NCBI RefSeq assembly: GCF_000826545.1
Contig: NZ_CDME01000014.1
Location: forward strand, 558,001-622,000
Direction: 5' to 3'
Source: Kibdelosporangium sp. MJ126-NF4
GTDB taxonomy: Bacteria > Actinomycetota > Actinomycetes > Mycobacteriales > Pseudonocardiaceae
DNA length: 64,000 bases
This document shows positions 35,093 through 43,936 of the stretch, in pieces. Both the position numbers and the translations under genes were made by a program. Under the pieces are notes generated by a model. The model saw nothing but the letters and a program-made list of their open reading frames with translations, had not been told where the DNA came from and ran no database searches. How positions within the stretch are numbered: the first letter of the stretch is position 1; each line of letters starts with the position of its first letter.

Positions 35093-36196
35093 ATGAGGAC
35101 AACGGTCGATCGTGCGCGGGTGCTGGCGTACCGGATCGCACGGCAGGGGCTGCACCGCACGGCCACCCCTGTGGACGACCTGGACGTCGTCGCGCTCGGC
35201 GTGCAAGACACACCGCCTGGCTCGTCCCGGCTGGCACTGGGCGTCCGTACGGAGGCCGATGTGGACGACCACACCCTGGTGCGGGCGTGGACCGTGCGGG
35301 CGTCGCCGTTCCTGCACCGCGCCGAGGACCTGCCGATGCTGGCCGCCGCCTTGTGGCCGCACAGCGAGCGGGACGCGTTGGGCAAGGTCGCGTGGCAACG
35401 GTCGGTCATGCAGACGAGCGGGATCACGGCCACGCAGGCGATCCGGTACACCGCCGAGGCCATGCGGGAGTGCGTCACGAGCCCGACCGTGAAAGGTGTG
35501 GCCAGCACGGCTGTGTCGCGGCTCGTGCCGAAGGCGCTGGTCTCCTACTGCCGGGGATGCCAGGCGGAGCACGTGTTCGAGTCGCTGTTCCGGCTGGCCG
35601 CGCTGCCCGGCGGGCTGCGGCTGGATCTCGCGCAGTCGCCGCCACTGCTCGTCCCGATCGAGGACTGGCCGGGGATCCCCGAGCAGCAGTCCGGTGCGGA
35701 CGAGCTGATCAGGCGGTACCTGACGTTCCTCGGCCCGGCGCGTGTCGCGGACGTCGCGGCGTGGCTGACCACGACCCAGGCCGAGGTCAGGCAGATCTGG
35801 CCGACGGACGGACTGGTCGAAGTGGACGTCGACGGCCGCGCCGCGTGGATCCCCGAGTCCGAGGTGGACCTGCTGCTCGACCCGCCAGAGCCGCCGCGCG
35901 CCCTGCTCGTGCCCACGTCGGACCCGTTCATGCAGGAGCGCGACAAGCTGATGCTGGTGCCGGACAAGGCGCACCACAAGGCGATGTGGCCGGTGATCGG
36001 CCAGCCCGGCGCGGTGCTCGTGGACGGTGACGTCGCCGGGATCTGGCGGGTCAAGGCGTCCGGGCGCAGGAAGCTGGAGGTCAGGATCACCGAGTTCACG
36101 CCGGTCGAACCGGACGCGTGGCAGGCGATCGAGGCTCAGGCGCAGCTGATCGGCGCTGTGCGGGACATCGCGGAGACCATCGTCATCGCGCTGTGA
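35093..36196 (+). CDS. AlkZ/YcaQ-like winged-helix DNA glycosylase family protein
   Basis: This 367-residue protein belongs to the HTH_42 winged-helix family that includes the AlkZ/AZL DNA glycosylases. These remove bulky or crosslinked bases and give self-resistance in some biosynthetic clusters. The N-terminal motif LGVQDTPPGSSRLALGVR sits at the position of the catalytic QxQ/QxD segment, though with one fewer glutamine than AlkZ itself. The C-terminus has VDGDVAGIWRVKASGRRKLEV, also typical. It is divergent from lanM and overlaps the convergent TPR gene by 14 bp. Enzymatic activity is inferred from family only. Confidence 0.82.
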   Translation: MRTTVDRARVLAYRIARQGLHRTATPVDDLDVVALGVQDTPPGSSRLALGVRTEADVDDHTLVRAWTVRASPFLHRAEDLPMLAAALWPHSERDALGKVAWQRSVMQTSGITATQAIRYTAEAMRECVTSPTVKGVASTAVSRLVPKALVSYCRGCQAEHVFESLFRLAALPGGLRLDLAQSPPLLVPIEDWPGIPEQQSGADELIRRYLTFLGPARVADVAAWLTTTQAEVRQIWPTDGLVEVDVDGRAAWIPESEVDLLLDPPEPPRALLVPTSDPFMQERDKLMLVPDKAHHKAMWPVIGQPGAVLVDGDVAGIWRVKASGRRKLEVRITEFTPVEPDAWQAIEAQAQLIGAVRDIAETIVIAL

Positions 36197-37124
36197 ACCT
36201 GGTCAGGTCCTCGATGGCCTGGCGCACCTCGGGGTGGTTGCGGCCGAGGATCTTCGTCTTGATGTCCAGCGCTCGCTGGGTGAGCCTGCCCGCCGCGGCG
36301 ATGTTGCCCTTCGCCGCCATCAGCATGCCGAAGTCCGCGCACGCGACCGCCAGGTCGTAGTGGTGGGGCGGCAGGACGCGCTCGAACGTCGATATCGCCT
36401 TGCGGAACAGCTTCTCGGCCATCTCCAGGTCACCCTGCCTGGCCAGCATCGCCGCCAGCATCGCGCGTTCGTTGGCCGTCGCCGCGTGGTTCGGGCCGAG
36501 CGCGCTCTCCCGCAGCATCAGCGCACGGCGCGCGTGGGCCTCGCCGGTGGCGAACCGGCTGAGCATCAGGTCGAGCTCGGCGAGGTGGTGCCACACCACG
36601 GCGGAGGTCGCCTTCTGGCTGCCGACCACCTCCAGCGCCTGCCGGTAGAGCGCCTCGGCCTCGATGAACCGGCTGGAGAACAGGTAGACCGCGCCGAGGC
36701 CACACATCAGCTCGGCCAGTTCCTCCGGGTGCGGCCACGTGCCGTTCTCGGCCAGGTCCAACGCGGACTTGTAGAGCACCTCGGAGCTGCCGAACCGGTT
36801 GCGCACCCGCTCGACCATCGCGAGACAGCCGAGCGCCTTGACCCGCAGCCGGACGAGCGTCTCGTCGTCGCGGGAGTACTCCTCGGTGATCACGATCGCA
36901 CGGCGTGCATATCGCTCGGCTTTCGCGTACTGCGACAGCCTCTCGTGCAGCAGGCTCAACTCGATGCACGCGCCCGCGATGGCCGGGTGGTTGGGCCCAC
37001 CAGCGTGCTCGACGACAGCGAGCGCGGTCTCGGCGACCACGACCGCTTCCTCGGCCCTGCCCTCGTCGTAGAACCGGCGGGCCAGTCCGAGGCGTCTGCG
37101 TGCTTCAGCTATCGGGTCGAGCAT
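36183..37124 (-). CDS. Tetratricopeptide repeat protein, about 313 aa
   Basis: Six or more TPR_10/TPR_12-type repeats of about 42 residues cover the protein (for example LGPNHAATANERAMLAAMLARQGDLEMAEKLFRKAI, given here in two parts: LGPNHAATANERAML and AAMLARQGDLEMAEKLF). Such arrays act as protein-binding scaffolds. There is no effector domain, signal or membrane helix. I take the Met at 37124 (MLDPIAEARRRLG); an ATG at 37178 is also open but adds a basic stretch. It is followed upstream on the same strand by a 75-codon TPR fragment. Partner unknown. Confidence 0.8.
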   Translation of the reverse strand: MLDPIAEARRRLGLARRFYDEGRAEEAVVVAETALAVVEHAGGPNHPAIAGACIELSLLHERLSQYAKAERYARRAIVITEEYSRDDETLVRLRVKALGCLAMVERVRNRFGSSEVLYKSALDLAENGTWPHPEELAELMCGLGAVYLFSSRFIEAEALYRQALEVVGSQKATSAVVWHHLAELDLMLSRFATGEAHARRALMLRESALGPNHAATANERAMLAAMLARQGDLEMAEKLFRKAISTFERVLPPHHYDLAVACADFGMLMAAKGNIAAAGRLTQRALDIKTKILGRNHPEVRQAIEDLTRFTAR

Positions 37125-37228
37125 CGCCCGCGCCGCACATCGTGTCCTTCTCCTGCCTTTAACATCAGTCGACATCATGATGGCAGGGCCGATGGGCGCA
37201 CATCACCCGGTTGGCACATCCAGGCCGG

Positions 37229-37456
37229 TCAACCGGCCGGAAGGATGGCGAGGTTTCGCCTGGTCAGGGCAGCTTCGGAGGGTTCTTCGGGCAGTCGCTG
37301 ACGGATTTCCAGCGACCGGCGGTAGAAGCGTTCCGCCTCCTCGGTGTGGCCGCGGACGGCCATCAGCACGCCGAGGTCGTTGAACATGGCGGCGACCTCG
37401 TGGCTGAGCAGGAGTGCCTCGTCGGCGAGCACGGCTTTGACTGCTTGGTCGTTCAC
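37229..37456 (-). CDS. Short TPR protein or TPR remnant, 75 aa
   Basis: From the GTG at 37456 the frame encodes about two TPR motifs (EVAAMFNDLGVLMAVRGHTE and the following helix pair) and ends NLAILPAG. The ribosome site is weak. It lies about 100 bp upstream of the larger TPR gene on the same strand. It may be a real small adaptor, or the severed end of a longer TPR protein; nothing in the surrounding frames restores a longer product. Confidence 0.5.
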   Translation of the reverse strand: MNDQAVKAVLADEALLLSHEVAAMFNDLGVLMAVRGHTEEAERFYRRSLEIRQRLPEEPSEAALTRRNLAILPAG

Positions 37457-37533
37457 GTGATCATGGTGGCTTCCCGATCGCCCCAGGTGGTAGGTACCGC
37501 GCACCCAGCGCGACCGGGAAGCCTTCCCGAGAG

Positions 37534-38571
37534 TCAGCCCAGGATGGCGTCCGCGATCCGGGCACGCAGCGCACGGCCGCTCGCGCCGAACGCTTCCAAC
37601 CACTGTGCTCGTTTGTACAGCCGGTGCAGGATGTGTTCCCACGTCATGCCGACGCCGCCGAGGACCTGGATGGCGTGTTCACAGGCGGTGACCGCCGCCT
37701 CGGCCGCTGCGGTCTTGGCCGCGGCGACCGCGACCTTGGCCTGGTCGTCGTCCTCCGACAGCGCCCACGCCGCCCAGTACGTCAGCGACCTGGCCAGCTC
37801 CAGCGCGGCGTACGAGTCCACCAGCTGGTGCGAGACACCCTGGTACGTGCCGATCACGCGGCCGAACTGCTCGCGTGTGGACGCGTGCGCGATGCCGTCC
37901 TCCAGCGCGCGGCGGCCGACGCCGAGTGCCTCAGCCGCGGCGAGCAGGTGCGCGCGGCTCTCGATCTCGACGAGCACGGAACCGTCGCCCAGCGCCTGCG
38001 ACGGCGCCGCGTCGAACTCCACTTCGTACAGGCGACGTGACTGGTCTGATGTGGACACGGGAGTGACGGTCGCGTCGGCGGTCCGTACGAGCCGGACTTC
38101 CGGTCCGGCCACGGTGACCACGAACGCGTCGACGAAGGCCGCGTCGGGCACGAGGACCTTGCGGCCGGTCACCCGGCCGTCCGCGTCCACTGTGGTGGCC
38201 ACGTCGGTGTCCGTGATCCCTTGTGGACGACCGGATTCCGCCCACGCCAGCGACAGCTTCAGCTCACCGGACGCGACCGCGCCGAGCAGCTGCTTGTCGT
38301 GCCGGATCGCGGGTGACGCCAGCGCGACCGTGCTGAACAGCGGCGCGGGCAGCAGGGCCGCGCCGGTCTCCTCGAACAGCACGACCAGGTCGAGCAGGGA
38401 CAGCTCGTCGTCGGTCCAGCCGAGGTCGGCCAGCCGCTTCCAGCTGTCCGGCTGCCAACCGGGCTCGCCGTCGATGATCGCGGGCAGCTCCGTCAGCGGG
38501 TGCCGCTCGGCCAGGTACTCCCGTGCGGCCGTGCGCAGCATGTCCTGTTCGGACGAGAATGCGAAGTCCAT
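37534..38571 (-). CDS. Acyl-CoA dehydrogenase, small partner subunit
   Basis: This 345-residue flavoprotein belongs to the acyl-CoA dehydrogenase family and is shorter than the usual 380-400. The N-terminal MDFAFSSEQDMLRTAAREYL and the C-terminal CEHAIQVLGGVGMTWEHILHR are diagnostic. The middle beta domain is reduced. Adjacent unequal acyl-CoA dehydrogenase genes in actinobacteria commonly encode alpha2beta2 enzymes acting on steroid or other bulky acyl-CoA (FadE26-27 type). The ATG at 38571 has GGGAG upstream. It starts 23 bp after the larger gene. Confidence 0.9.
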   Translation of the reverse strand: MDFAFSSEQDMLRTAAREYLAERHPLTELPAIIDGEPGWQPDSWKRLADLGWTDDELSLLDLVVLFEETGAALLPAPLFSTVALASPAIRHDKQLLGAVASGELKLSLAWAESGRPQGITDTDVATTVDADGRVTGRKVLVPDAAFVDAFVVTVAGPEVRLVRTADATVTPVSTSDQSRRLYEVEFDAAPSQALGDGSVLVEIESRAHLLAAAEALGVGRRALEDGIAHASTREQFGRVIGTYQGVSHQLVDSYAALELARSLTYWAAWALSEDDDQAKVAVAAAKTAAAEAAVTACEHAIQVLGGVGMTWEHILHRLYKRAQWLEAFGASGRALRARIADAILG

Positions 38572-38594
38572 GTTTTTCTCCCACCGGCCCTGTA

Positions 38595-39767
38595 TCAACG
38601 ACTGCGAGGCAGGCCGAGCACGCGTTCGGCGACGATGTTGCGCAGGATCTCGGAAGTTCCCGCCTCGATGGTGTTGCCCCGGCTGCGCAGCTGGCGGTAC
38701 TGCCAGTACCCGTCCCACACGCCGCCCTTGTCGTCGAGCATCCCGGACAGGCCCTGCAGGTCGCGGGCGAGCTTGGTCAGCCGCTGGTTGGCCTCGCTCC
38801 ACACGAGTTTCACCACCGAGCTCTCCGGACCGGGCTGTCCCTTGGTCAGCAGGGTCGTCAGGGTGCGGTAGTTGGTGAACGCCAACGACTGCAGCTCGAT
38901 CCACTCGCGAGCGATCGCGTCGCGCACCACCGGGTCCTCGGCCGGGATGCTGCCGTCCGCCGCGGGCTGCTTGGCCAGCTCGACCAGGCGCGTGAAGTGT
39001 GTGCGCAACTGACCGACGAGGGCGAACGCGAGCGTGCCACGCTCGTGCAGCAGTGTGGTCATCGCGACTTTCCAGCCGTCGCCCGGCTGGCCCAGAATGG
39101 ACTCCTTGGGCACGCGCACGTCGGTGAAGAAGATCTCGTTGAACTCCGGGTCGCCGGTGATCTGGCGCAGTGGCCGGACCTCCACCCCCGGCGCGTGCAT
39201 GTCGACGAGCAGGTACGACAGGCCCTTGTGCTTCTCCGCCTCGGGATCGGTGCGCACGACGAGGATGCACCAGTCCGCGATGTGCGCCCACGACGACCAC
39301 ACCTTCTGGCCGTTGACCACCCAGTGGTCGCCGTCGAGCACCGCGGTGGTCCGCGCCCCGGCGAGGTCGGAGCCGCTGCCGGGCTCGGAGAAGCCCTGGC
39401 ACCAGATCTCCTCGCCGGACAGCAGCTTCGACAGGTAGCGCTGCTTCTGCTCCTCGGTGCCCCACGCCATGATCGTCGGTCCGGCCATGTTCAGGCCGAT
39501 GATGCCGATGTGCTCGGGTGCCTGGGCGCGGACCATCTCCTCGAAGTAGATGGCCTGGTAGCCGGGGGAAAGCCCGGCGCCGCCGTACTCCTTGGGCCAG
39601 GTCAGCCCGACGTATCCGGCGTCGTGCAGCCTGCGGCTCCACGCGCGCATGTAGTCGACCTCCGGCCGGCCGGAGCTGGGGTTGTCGGCCGGGTCGAAGT
39701 TCCGGCCGTACCAGTCGCGCAGCTTCGCGCGGAACGCGGCCTCGGCCGCGGTGTCACGGAAGTCCAT
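38595..39767 (-). CDS. Acyl-CoA dehydrogenase, large partner subunit
   Basis: The 390-residue protein starts MDFRDTAAEAAFRAKLRDW and has the flavin/acyl segment WCQGFSEPGSGSDLAG, the strand WVVNGQKVWSSWAH and the C-terminal NTIEAGTSEILRNIVAERVLG. These match the large subunits of heteromeric FadE pairs. The Met at 39767 is chosen because similarity begins there; an ATG at 39782 is also open. It is divergent from the TetR/QsdR-like regulator, with the shared promoter in the 81-bp gap, so that regulator probably controls the pair. The substrate acyl chain is unknown. Confidence 0.92.
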   Translation of the reverse strand: MDFRDTAAEAAFRAKLRDWYGRNFDPADNPSSGRPEVDYMRAWSRRLHDAGYVGLTWPKEYGGAGLSPGYQAIYFEEMVRAQAPEHIGIIGLNMAGPTIMAWGTEEQKQRYLSKLLSGEEIWCQGFSEPGSGSDLAGARTTAVLDGDHWVVNGQKVWSSWAHIADWCILVVRTDPEAEKHKGLSYLLVDMHAPGVEVRPLRQITGDPEFNEIFFTDVRVPKESILGQPGDGWKVAMTTLLHERGTLAFALVGQLRTHFTRLVELAKQPAADGSIPAEDPVVRDAIAREWIELQSLAFTNYRTLTTLLTKGQPGPESSVVKLVWSEANQRLTKLARDLQGLSGMLDDKGGVWDGYWQYRQLRSRGNTIEAGTSEILRNIVAERVLGLPRSR

Positions 39768-39848
39768 GAGACATGCTTGCATTCTGACTCAAAACTGGTC
39801 AACTGTCGGATATGTCTCCGTGATGCGACGGACGGTAGGGTGGCGGCC

Positions 39849-40457
39849 ATGTCGGCGACATCGGGCACCCCGCTCACCCGCGCGTTACGCGGGCCGTCAC
39901 CGGCGCCCCGCACCGCCCCGATCGACGCGTTCCGCCTGGCCAGGAAGTGGTTCCTGACCGGACGGCGGGTCGACATGCAGCAGCTGGCCGCCGAGCTGGG
40001 CGTCAGCCGCGCCACGTTGTACCGCTGGTGCGGCAGCCGGGAACTGTTGATCGGCGAGGTGATCTGGTCGATCAACGAGCACGCGCTCAACGAGACACGC
40101 GCCCGCTCCCGCGGCTCCGGCCGGGTGCTGATCACCCGCGTGCTGGAGCGCTCGCTGGCTCGCATCCGGAGTTTCGAGGCGCTGCAACAGTTCGTCGCCG
40201 AGGACGCGGAGTACGCGCTGCGGATCATCACGTCGAAACAGAGCGTCATGCAGGCGAGGCTGATCGAGTGGATCGCGGACTTCCTGCGCGACGAGCTCGA
40301 GTTGCGCGACGACATCGACATCGCGGACCTGGCGTACGTGATCGTCCGGGTGTGCGAGTCGTTCGTGTGGAGCGACATGATCACCGGCGCGCCGCCCGCG
40401 ACGGACAAGGCCGTGAAGATCGTCGACCTGCTCATCGCAGCCGCCGAAACCTCGTGA
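39849..40457 (+). CDS. TetR-family regulator (QsdR-like)
   Basis: The 202-residue protein has a TetR helix-turn-helix around residues 43-65 (MQQLAAELGVSRATLYRWCG) and an all-helical effector domain. The variant RWCGSRELLIGEVIWS is typical of QsdR-type regulators, first described beside a lactonase in Rhodococcus. It is divergent from the acyl-CoA dehydrogenase pair and likely represses it until an acyl ligand binds (inference). Its last codons lie inside the strong hairpin at 40451-40496, which ends both this gene and the convergent phosphatase gene. Confidence 0.88.
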   Translation: MSATSGTPLTRALRGPSPAPRTAPIDAFRLARKWFLTGRRVDMQQLAAELGVSRATLYRWCGSRELLIGEVIWSINEHALNETRARSRGSGRVLITRVLERSLARIRSFEALQQFVAEDAEYALRIITSKQSVMQARLIEWIADFLRDELELRDDIDIADLAYVIVRVCESFVWSDMITGAPPATDKAVKIVDLLIAAAETS

Positions 40458-40496
40458 GTGTTTGGTCCGGTTCTAGCCGGACTAAACACTCACGAG
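40451..40496. terminator. Bidirectional terminator, 20-bp stem
   Basis: Arms CTCGTGAGTGTTTGGTCCGG and CCGGACTAAACACTCACGAG pair fully with one G-U and a 6-nt loop (40471-40476). It lies between convergent genes, overlaps the stop codon of the TetR gene and sits 5 bp from the phosphatase stop, so it can terminate both. Confidence 0.9.
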
Positions 40497-40501
40497 GGAT
40501 T

Positions 40502-41110
40502 TCAGCGGTAGGTGAGCAGTTCGCGGTGGTCGCCCTCGAAATGGGCGTGGTCGTTGTAGGTGACCAGGCTGGTACCCGAACGGCCGTGCACCAGTTTGGT
40601 GATGCCGCAGTTGACCGCGACCCGGTTGACCGCTACGAAGCCGGTGGCGTCCAGGCCCCACATCCGGGCGCAGACGGCGGCGATCACGCCGCCGGACGTG
40701 AACACGACCGCGGTTTTCCCGCTGTCGAGCCCTTCTAGCAGATCCGTGACCGCGCCGGTCACGGTTTCGCCGAACTCACGCAGTCCGTCCCATGAACGCA
40801 GGGCCGCGTCGAGCGCTTCCTGGAAGCCGTGCGGGGTCACCTCGTCACCTTGGACCGCACGCACGAGCCCGAGGTGGTCGAACTCGTTCCACCGGGGATC
40901 CAGCCGCAGGTCCGCGTCGAGCCCCGCGGCGGTCGCGGTGTCCCGCTGACGACGCAGCGTCCCGCTCCACACCTGGTCAGCGAGCACACCGCGGCGCCGC
41001 AACTCCGCTCCGGCGTGCTTGCCCTGCAGCTGCCCCACGGGCGAGAGGACGTCGTAGTCCTCGGCACCGAAGGACGCCTGGCCGTGCCGGATCAGGTACA
41101 CCAGTGGCAT
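40502..41110 (-). CDS. Histidine phosphatase superfamily protein
   Basis: This 202-residue protein starts MPLVYLIRHGQASFG, with the catalytic RHG at residues 8-10 that forms the phospho-histidine. The fold is that of phosphoglycerate mutase-like phosphatases. The second histidine of the pocket should be in the later FTSGGVIAA region, where the usual GH is replaced by SG, so the acid/base site is atypical. Substrate unknown. The gene is monocistronic, ending at the strong terminator, and is divergent from the XRE gene with the 31-bp palindrome between them. Confidence 0.85.
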   Translation of the reverse strand: MPLVYLIRHGQASFGAEDYDVLSPVGQLQGKHAGAELRRRGVLADQVWSGTLRRQRDTATAAGLDADLRLDPRWNEFDHLGLVRAVQGDEVTPHGFQEALDAALRSWDGLREFGETVTGAVTDLLEGLDSGKTAVVFTSGGVIAAVCARMWGLDATGFVAVNRVAVNCGITKLVHGRSGTSLVTYNDHAHFEGDHRELLTYR

Positions 41111-41147
41111 CAGCGAAACCTATCCTTTCCCATTTGCCAGTTATACC

Positions 41148-41178
41148 CCGTTCGGTCCAGTGCCACTGGACCGAACGG
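41148..41178. promoter_or_regulatory. 31-bp palindrome between divergent genes
   Basis: CCGTTCGGTCCAGT and ACTGGACCGAACGG form a perfect 14-bp inverted repeat with a 3-bp centre. It lies 38 bp upstream of the phosphatase start and 106 bp upstream of the XRE start. Because transcription leaves in both directions, an operator (perhaps of the XRE protein) is more likely than a terminator. Confidence 0.6.
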
Positions 41179-41283
41179 ATGAGAATTATGGTCGTTGTGA
41201 ACCTGCCGACACACCGATGAGTGCTGATAGTCTCTTTCTGGTCTGCACAGGGGATGAAAGCTTCGCACTAGTCGGTGTCACAC

Positions 41284-42222
41284 ATGTCGGGGAACACTGC
41301 ACGGGGAAAAATCGAAAACCTTCAGGCGGACAATCAGTTCGCCGAAGCGCTACGGTCGGCCATTCGGTCCAGCGGGCTGAGTCTCGACCGAATACAAGCG
41401 CGGTTACGAGCGCGTGGCACCCCGGTGAGCATTGCCGCACTGAGTTATTGGCAGTCGGGTAAGCGCCAACCAGAGCGCAACGACTCACTGACCGCACTCG
41501 GCGAACTGGAAAACATCCTGAAGCTGCAGTCGGGCGCGCTGCTGGCGCTGCTCCCTCCGCCGAGGCCGCGCGGCAAACAGGCGACGACCGTGCGGCCGGT
41601 GACCGAGACCGTCCAGTTCGAACGCGAGATCCTGATCGGGCTGCTCGACGCGCTGGGCACACCGAACGCCCTCGACCAGGAACAGCAACTCACCCTGGTC
41701 GGCCTGCACGACCGATGCCAGCTCGGCGACGACGGCGGCCAGCACCTGATCACCACACGCGCGGTCTTCGAGGCGCGCACCGACGGCCAGGACCGCTGGC
41801 TGTTGATCTACAAGTCGGACGATCCCGGCGCGGGCACCCCAGAGCTGACCACTGTGCGCAACTGCCACCTCGGCCGCAAGCAGGTGGACGACACGAATGG
41901 CCTGATGGTCGCCGAGCTGATGTTCGACCAGCCGATCAGGCGCGGCGACACTTACCTGATCGAGTACGAACTCCGGAATCCCGGACCGCCGTATCCGAAG
42001 TGCAACAGGACGCACTGGCGAGAGTTCAGAAGGCCGATTCGCGAGTACCTGCTCGAGATCCACTTCAATTCGTCGAGCGCACCGGGCCGTTGCCAGCAGT
42101 TCGCCCGACCGGTCGGCCAGAAACACCCGCGGATGCGAAACCTGACGCTGGACGCGTGCCAGAGTGTGCACGCGGTCGCGATGGATTTCGGACCCGGCCT
42201 TTTCGGAATCGAGTGGGAATAG
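41284..42222 (+). CDS. XRE-like DNA-binding protein with C-terminal sensory domain
   Basis: The N-terminal 75 residues form a helix-turn-helix of the type seen in many Pseudonocardiales proteins (SLDRIQARLRARGTPVSIAA, then LSYWQSGKRQPERNDSLTAL). The remaining 220 residues make a beta-rich domain with several Cys and His (RNCHLGRK, YPKCNRTHW, GRCQQF) that I do not recognise; ligand sensing is inferred. Length is 312 residues from the ATG at 41284; a GTG at 41275 is also open. The 31-bp palindrome upstream may be its operator. Confidence 0.78.
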   Translation: MSGNTARGKIENLQADNQFAEALRSAIRSSGLSLDRIQARLRARGTPVSIAALSYWQSGKRQPERNDSLTALGELENILKLQSGALLALLPPPRPRGKQATTVRPVTETVQFEREILIGLLDALGTPNALDQEQQLTLVGLHDRCQLGDDGGQHLITTRAVFEARTDGQDRWLLIYKSDDPGAGTPELTTVRNCHLGRKQVDDTNGLMVAELMFDQPIRRGDTYLIEYELRNPGPPYPKCNRTHWREFRRPIREYLLEIHFNSSSAPGRCQQFARPVGQKHPRMRNLTLDACQSVHAVAMDFGPGLFGIEWE

Positions 42223-42243
42223 TCCACAGGTGCGCGGCCGGGC

Positions 42244-43854
42244 TCACTCCATCTCGGACAGCTTCGTCCGCAGCAGCTTGCCCGTGGGGTTGCGGGGCAA
42301 CGACTCGAGGAACCGGACATCCCGGGGAACCTTGTACCGGGCCAGGTTCGCCTTCACGTGCGCCCGCACGCCGTCCTCGTCCAGCTCGGCGTCGTCCCTG
42401 CGGACGACGAACGCGCGCAGCCGCTGGCCGAACTCCGGGTCCCGCACACCGATCACCGCGGCCTCGACCACTCCGGGGTGTTCGGCGAGCAGGTTCTCCA
42501 CCTCGACGGGGAAGACGTTCTCCCCACCGGAGACGATCATGTCGTCGTCGCGGCCGTCGATGAACAGCCTGCCGCCCGAGTCGAAGTGCCCGACGTCCCC
42601 ACTGGACAGCAGCCCGTCGATGATCTCCTTGTTCCTGCCGTCGGTGTAGCCGCCGAAGGCCAGGTCGCTGCCGACGAAGACGCGGCCGATCACGTCCGGT
42701 TCGGTGATGCGGTTGCCGTGGTCGTCGTACAGCTGGACACGGCATCCACACGGGACCTTGCCGACCGTTCCCGGTGCCGCGCGCCAGTCCTCCGGAGTCG
42801 CGACCGTCGCGACGGCGACTTCCGTTGAGCCGTACAGGTTGTAGACGACATCGCCGAACGCCTTGGTGGCCCGGTTGCCCAGTTCCGGCGACAGGGCGGA
42901 CCCGGCCGAGAAGACGATCCGCAGCGAGGACGTGTCGTAGGAGCTGAGCACCGGGTCACCGAGGTCCAGGATGCGCTGCAGCATGATGGGCACCACCACC
43001 AGTTCGGTGGCCTGGTTGTCCTGGATCATCCGCAGCGTCGCCTCGGGGTCGAACTTGCGGCGCACCACGACGGTGCACCCGAGCGCGAACGACATGATGA
43101 ACTGGGACAACGCGGTGCCGTGGAACAGCGGCGCGGCGATCACGGTGCACTCGTTGACGCGCATCGGGATGCGGTCGAGCAGCTGCGCCGCCGACAGGCC
43201 GGACTTGACCTGGCGGGGCGCGCCCTTCGGCGTCCCGGTCGTCCCGCTGGTCAGCAGCACGAACCCGCCGGGGCGGGAGGGGTTGGGCAGCGGGCGGTCG
43301 TCGGTGTTGACGACCAGGTCCTCGAGCGTGGTCTCCTCGACGGGCGCGTCGGTCCACGCGAGGAACCGCGGGATCGACTCGTCGGCTGCCTCCAGCAGCG
43401 ACACGAACTCCTCGTCGTAGACCAGCGCCGACACGTTCTCCCGCTTGACCACGTCCGCGAACTGCGGTTTCGCGAAGCCGGTGTTCAGCAGCAGCAGCCG
43501 GGCGCCGAGCTTGCCCGCCGCGATCATCGAGTCGACCAGGCCGCGGTGGTCGCGGCAGAGCACGCCGATCACCGAGCCCTCGCCGAGCCCGCGCTGCGCC
43601 CACGCCCGCGCCAGCGCGTTGGACCGGCGTTCCAGCTGCAGGTATGTCAGCGGCCCGAGCTCGTCGACCAGGCCGAGCTTGCGGGGATCACGCCGGGCCG
43701 ACATCCGGACCGGACCGGCGATCGCGCCGATCTGCTTGACGTAGCGCAGCGACCGCAGGCCCTCGTCCAGCCGTGGCAAGGGCACCAATCCGGCGCGGTG
43801 CAAGATCCTGATGCTCTGCAGGGTCTCGGGTATCCGCGTCACGACGTTCAGCAC
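42244..43854 (-). CDS. AMP-dependent acyl-CoA synthetase (FadD-like)
   Basis: The 536-residue enzyme would activate a carboxylic acid to its CoA thioester through an acyl-adenylate. The AMP-binding P-loop is LLTSGTTGTPKGA, followed by NLYGSTE, the adenosine-binding GDVGHFDSGGRLFIDGRDDD and the C-terminal catalytic lysine in NPTGKLLRTKL. The order and spacing are full length. The GTG at 43854 has GGAGG upstream; the frame to 44067 overlaps the divergent polymerase gene. The chain-length preference is not readable. It is divergent from the PolA-like gene with an 82-bp gap. Confidence 0.92.
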   Translation of the reverse strand: MLNVVTRIPETLQSIRILHRAGLVPLPRLDEGLRSLRYVKQIGAIAGPVRMSARRDPRKLGLVDELGPLTYLQLERRSNALARAWAQRGLGEGSVIGVLCRDHRGLVDSMIAAGKLGARLLLLNTGFAKPQFADVVKRENVSALVYDEEFVSLLEAADESIPRFLAWTDAPVEETTLEDLVVNTDDRPLPNPSRPGGFVLLTSGTTGTPKGAPRQVKSGLSAAQLLDRIPMRVNECTVIAAPLFHGTALSQFIMSFALGCTVVVRRKFDPEATLRMIQDNQATELVVVPIMLQRILDLGDPVLSSYDTSSLRIVFSAGSALSPELGNRATKAFGDVVYNLYGSTEVAVATVATPEDWRAAPGTVGKVPCGCRVQLYDDHGNRITEPDVIGRVFVGSDLAFGGYTDGRNKEIIDGLLSSGDVGHFDSGGRLFIDGRDDDMIVSGGENVFPVEVENLLAEHPGVVEAAVIGVRDPEFGQRLRAFVVRRDDAELDEDGVRAHVKANLARYKVPRDVRFLESLPRNPTGKLLRTKLSEME

Positions 43855-43936
43855 GGCGCCTCCACAGCGAGGGTCGTAAGCTACTGGCGAGTTAACTTCG
43901 ACGGTAACTGTCGTACCCCGGGTGCACAATCTCCCC

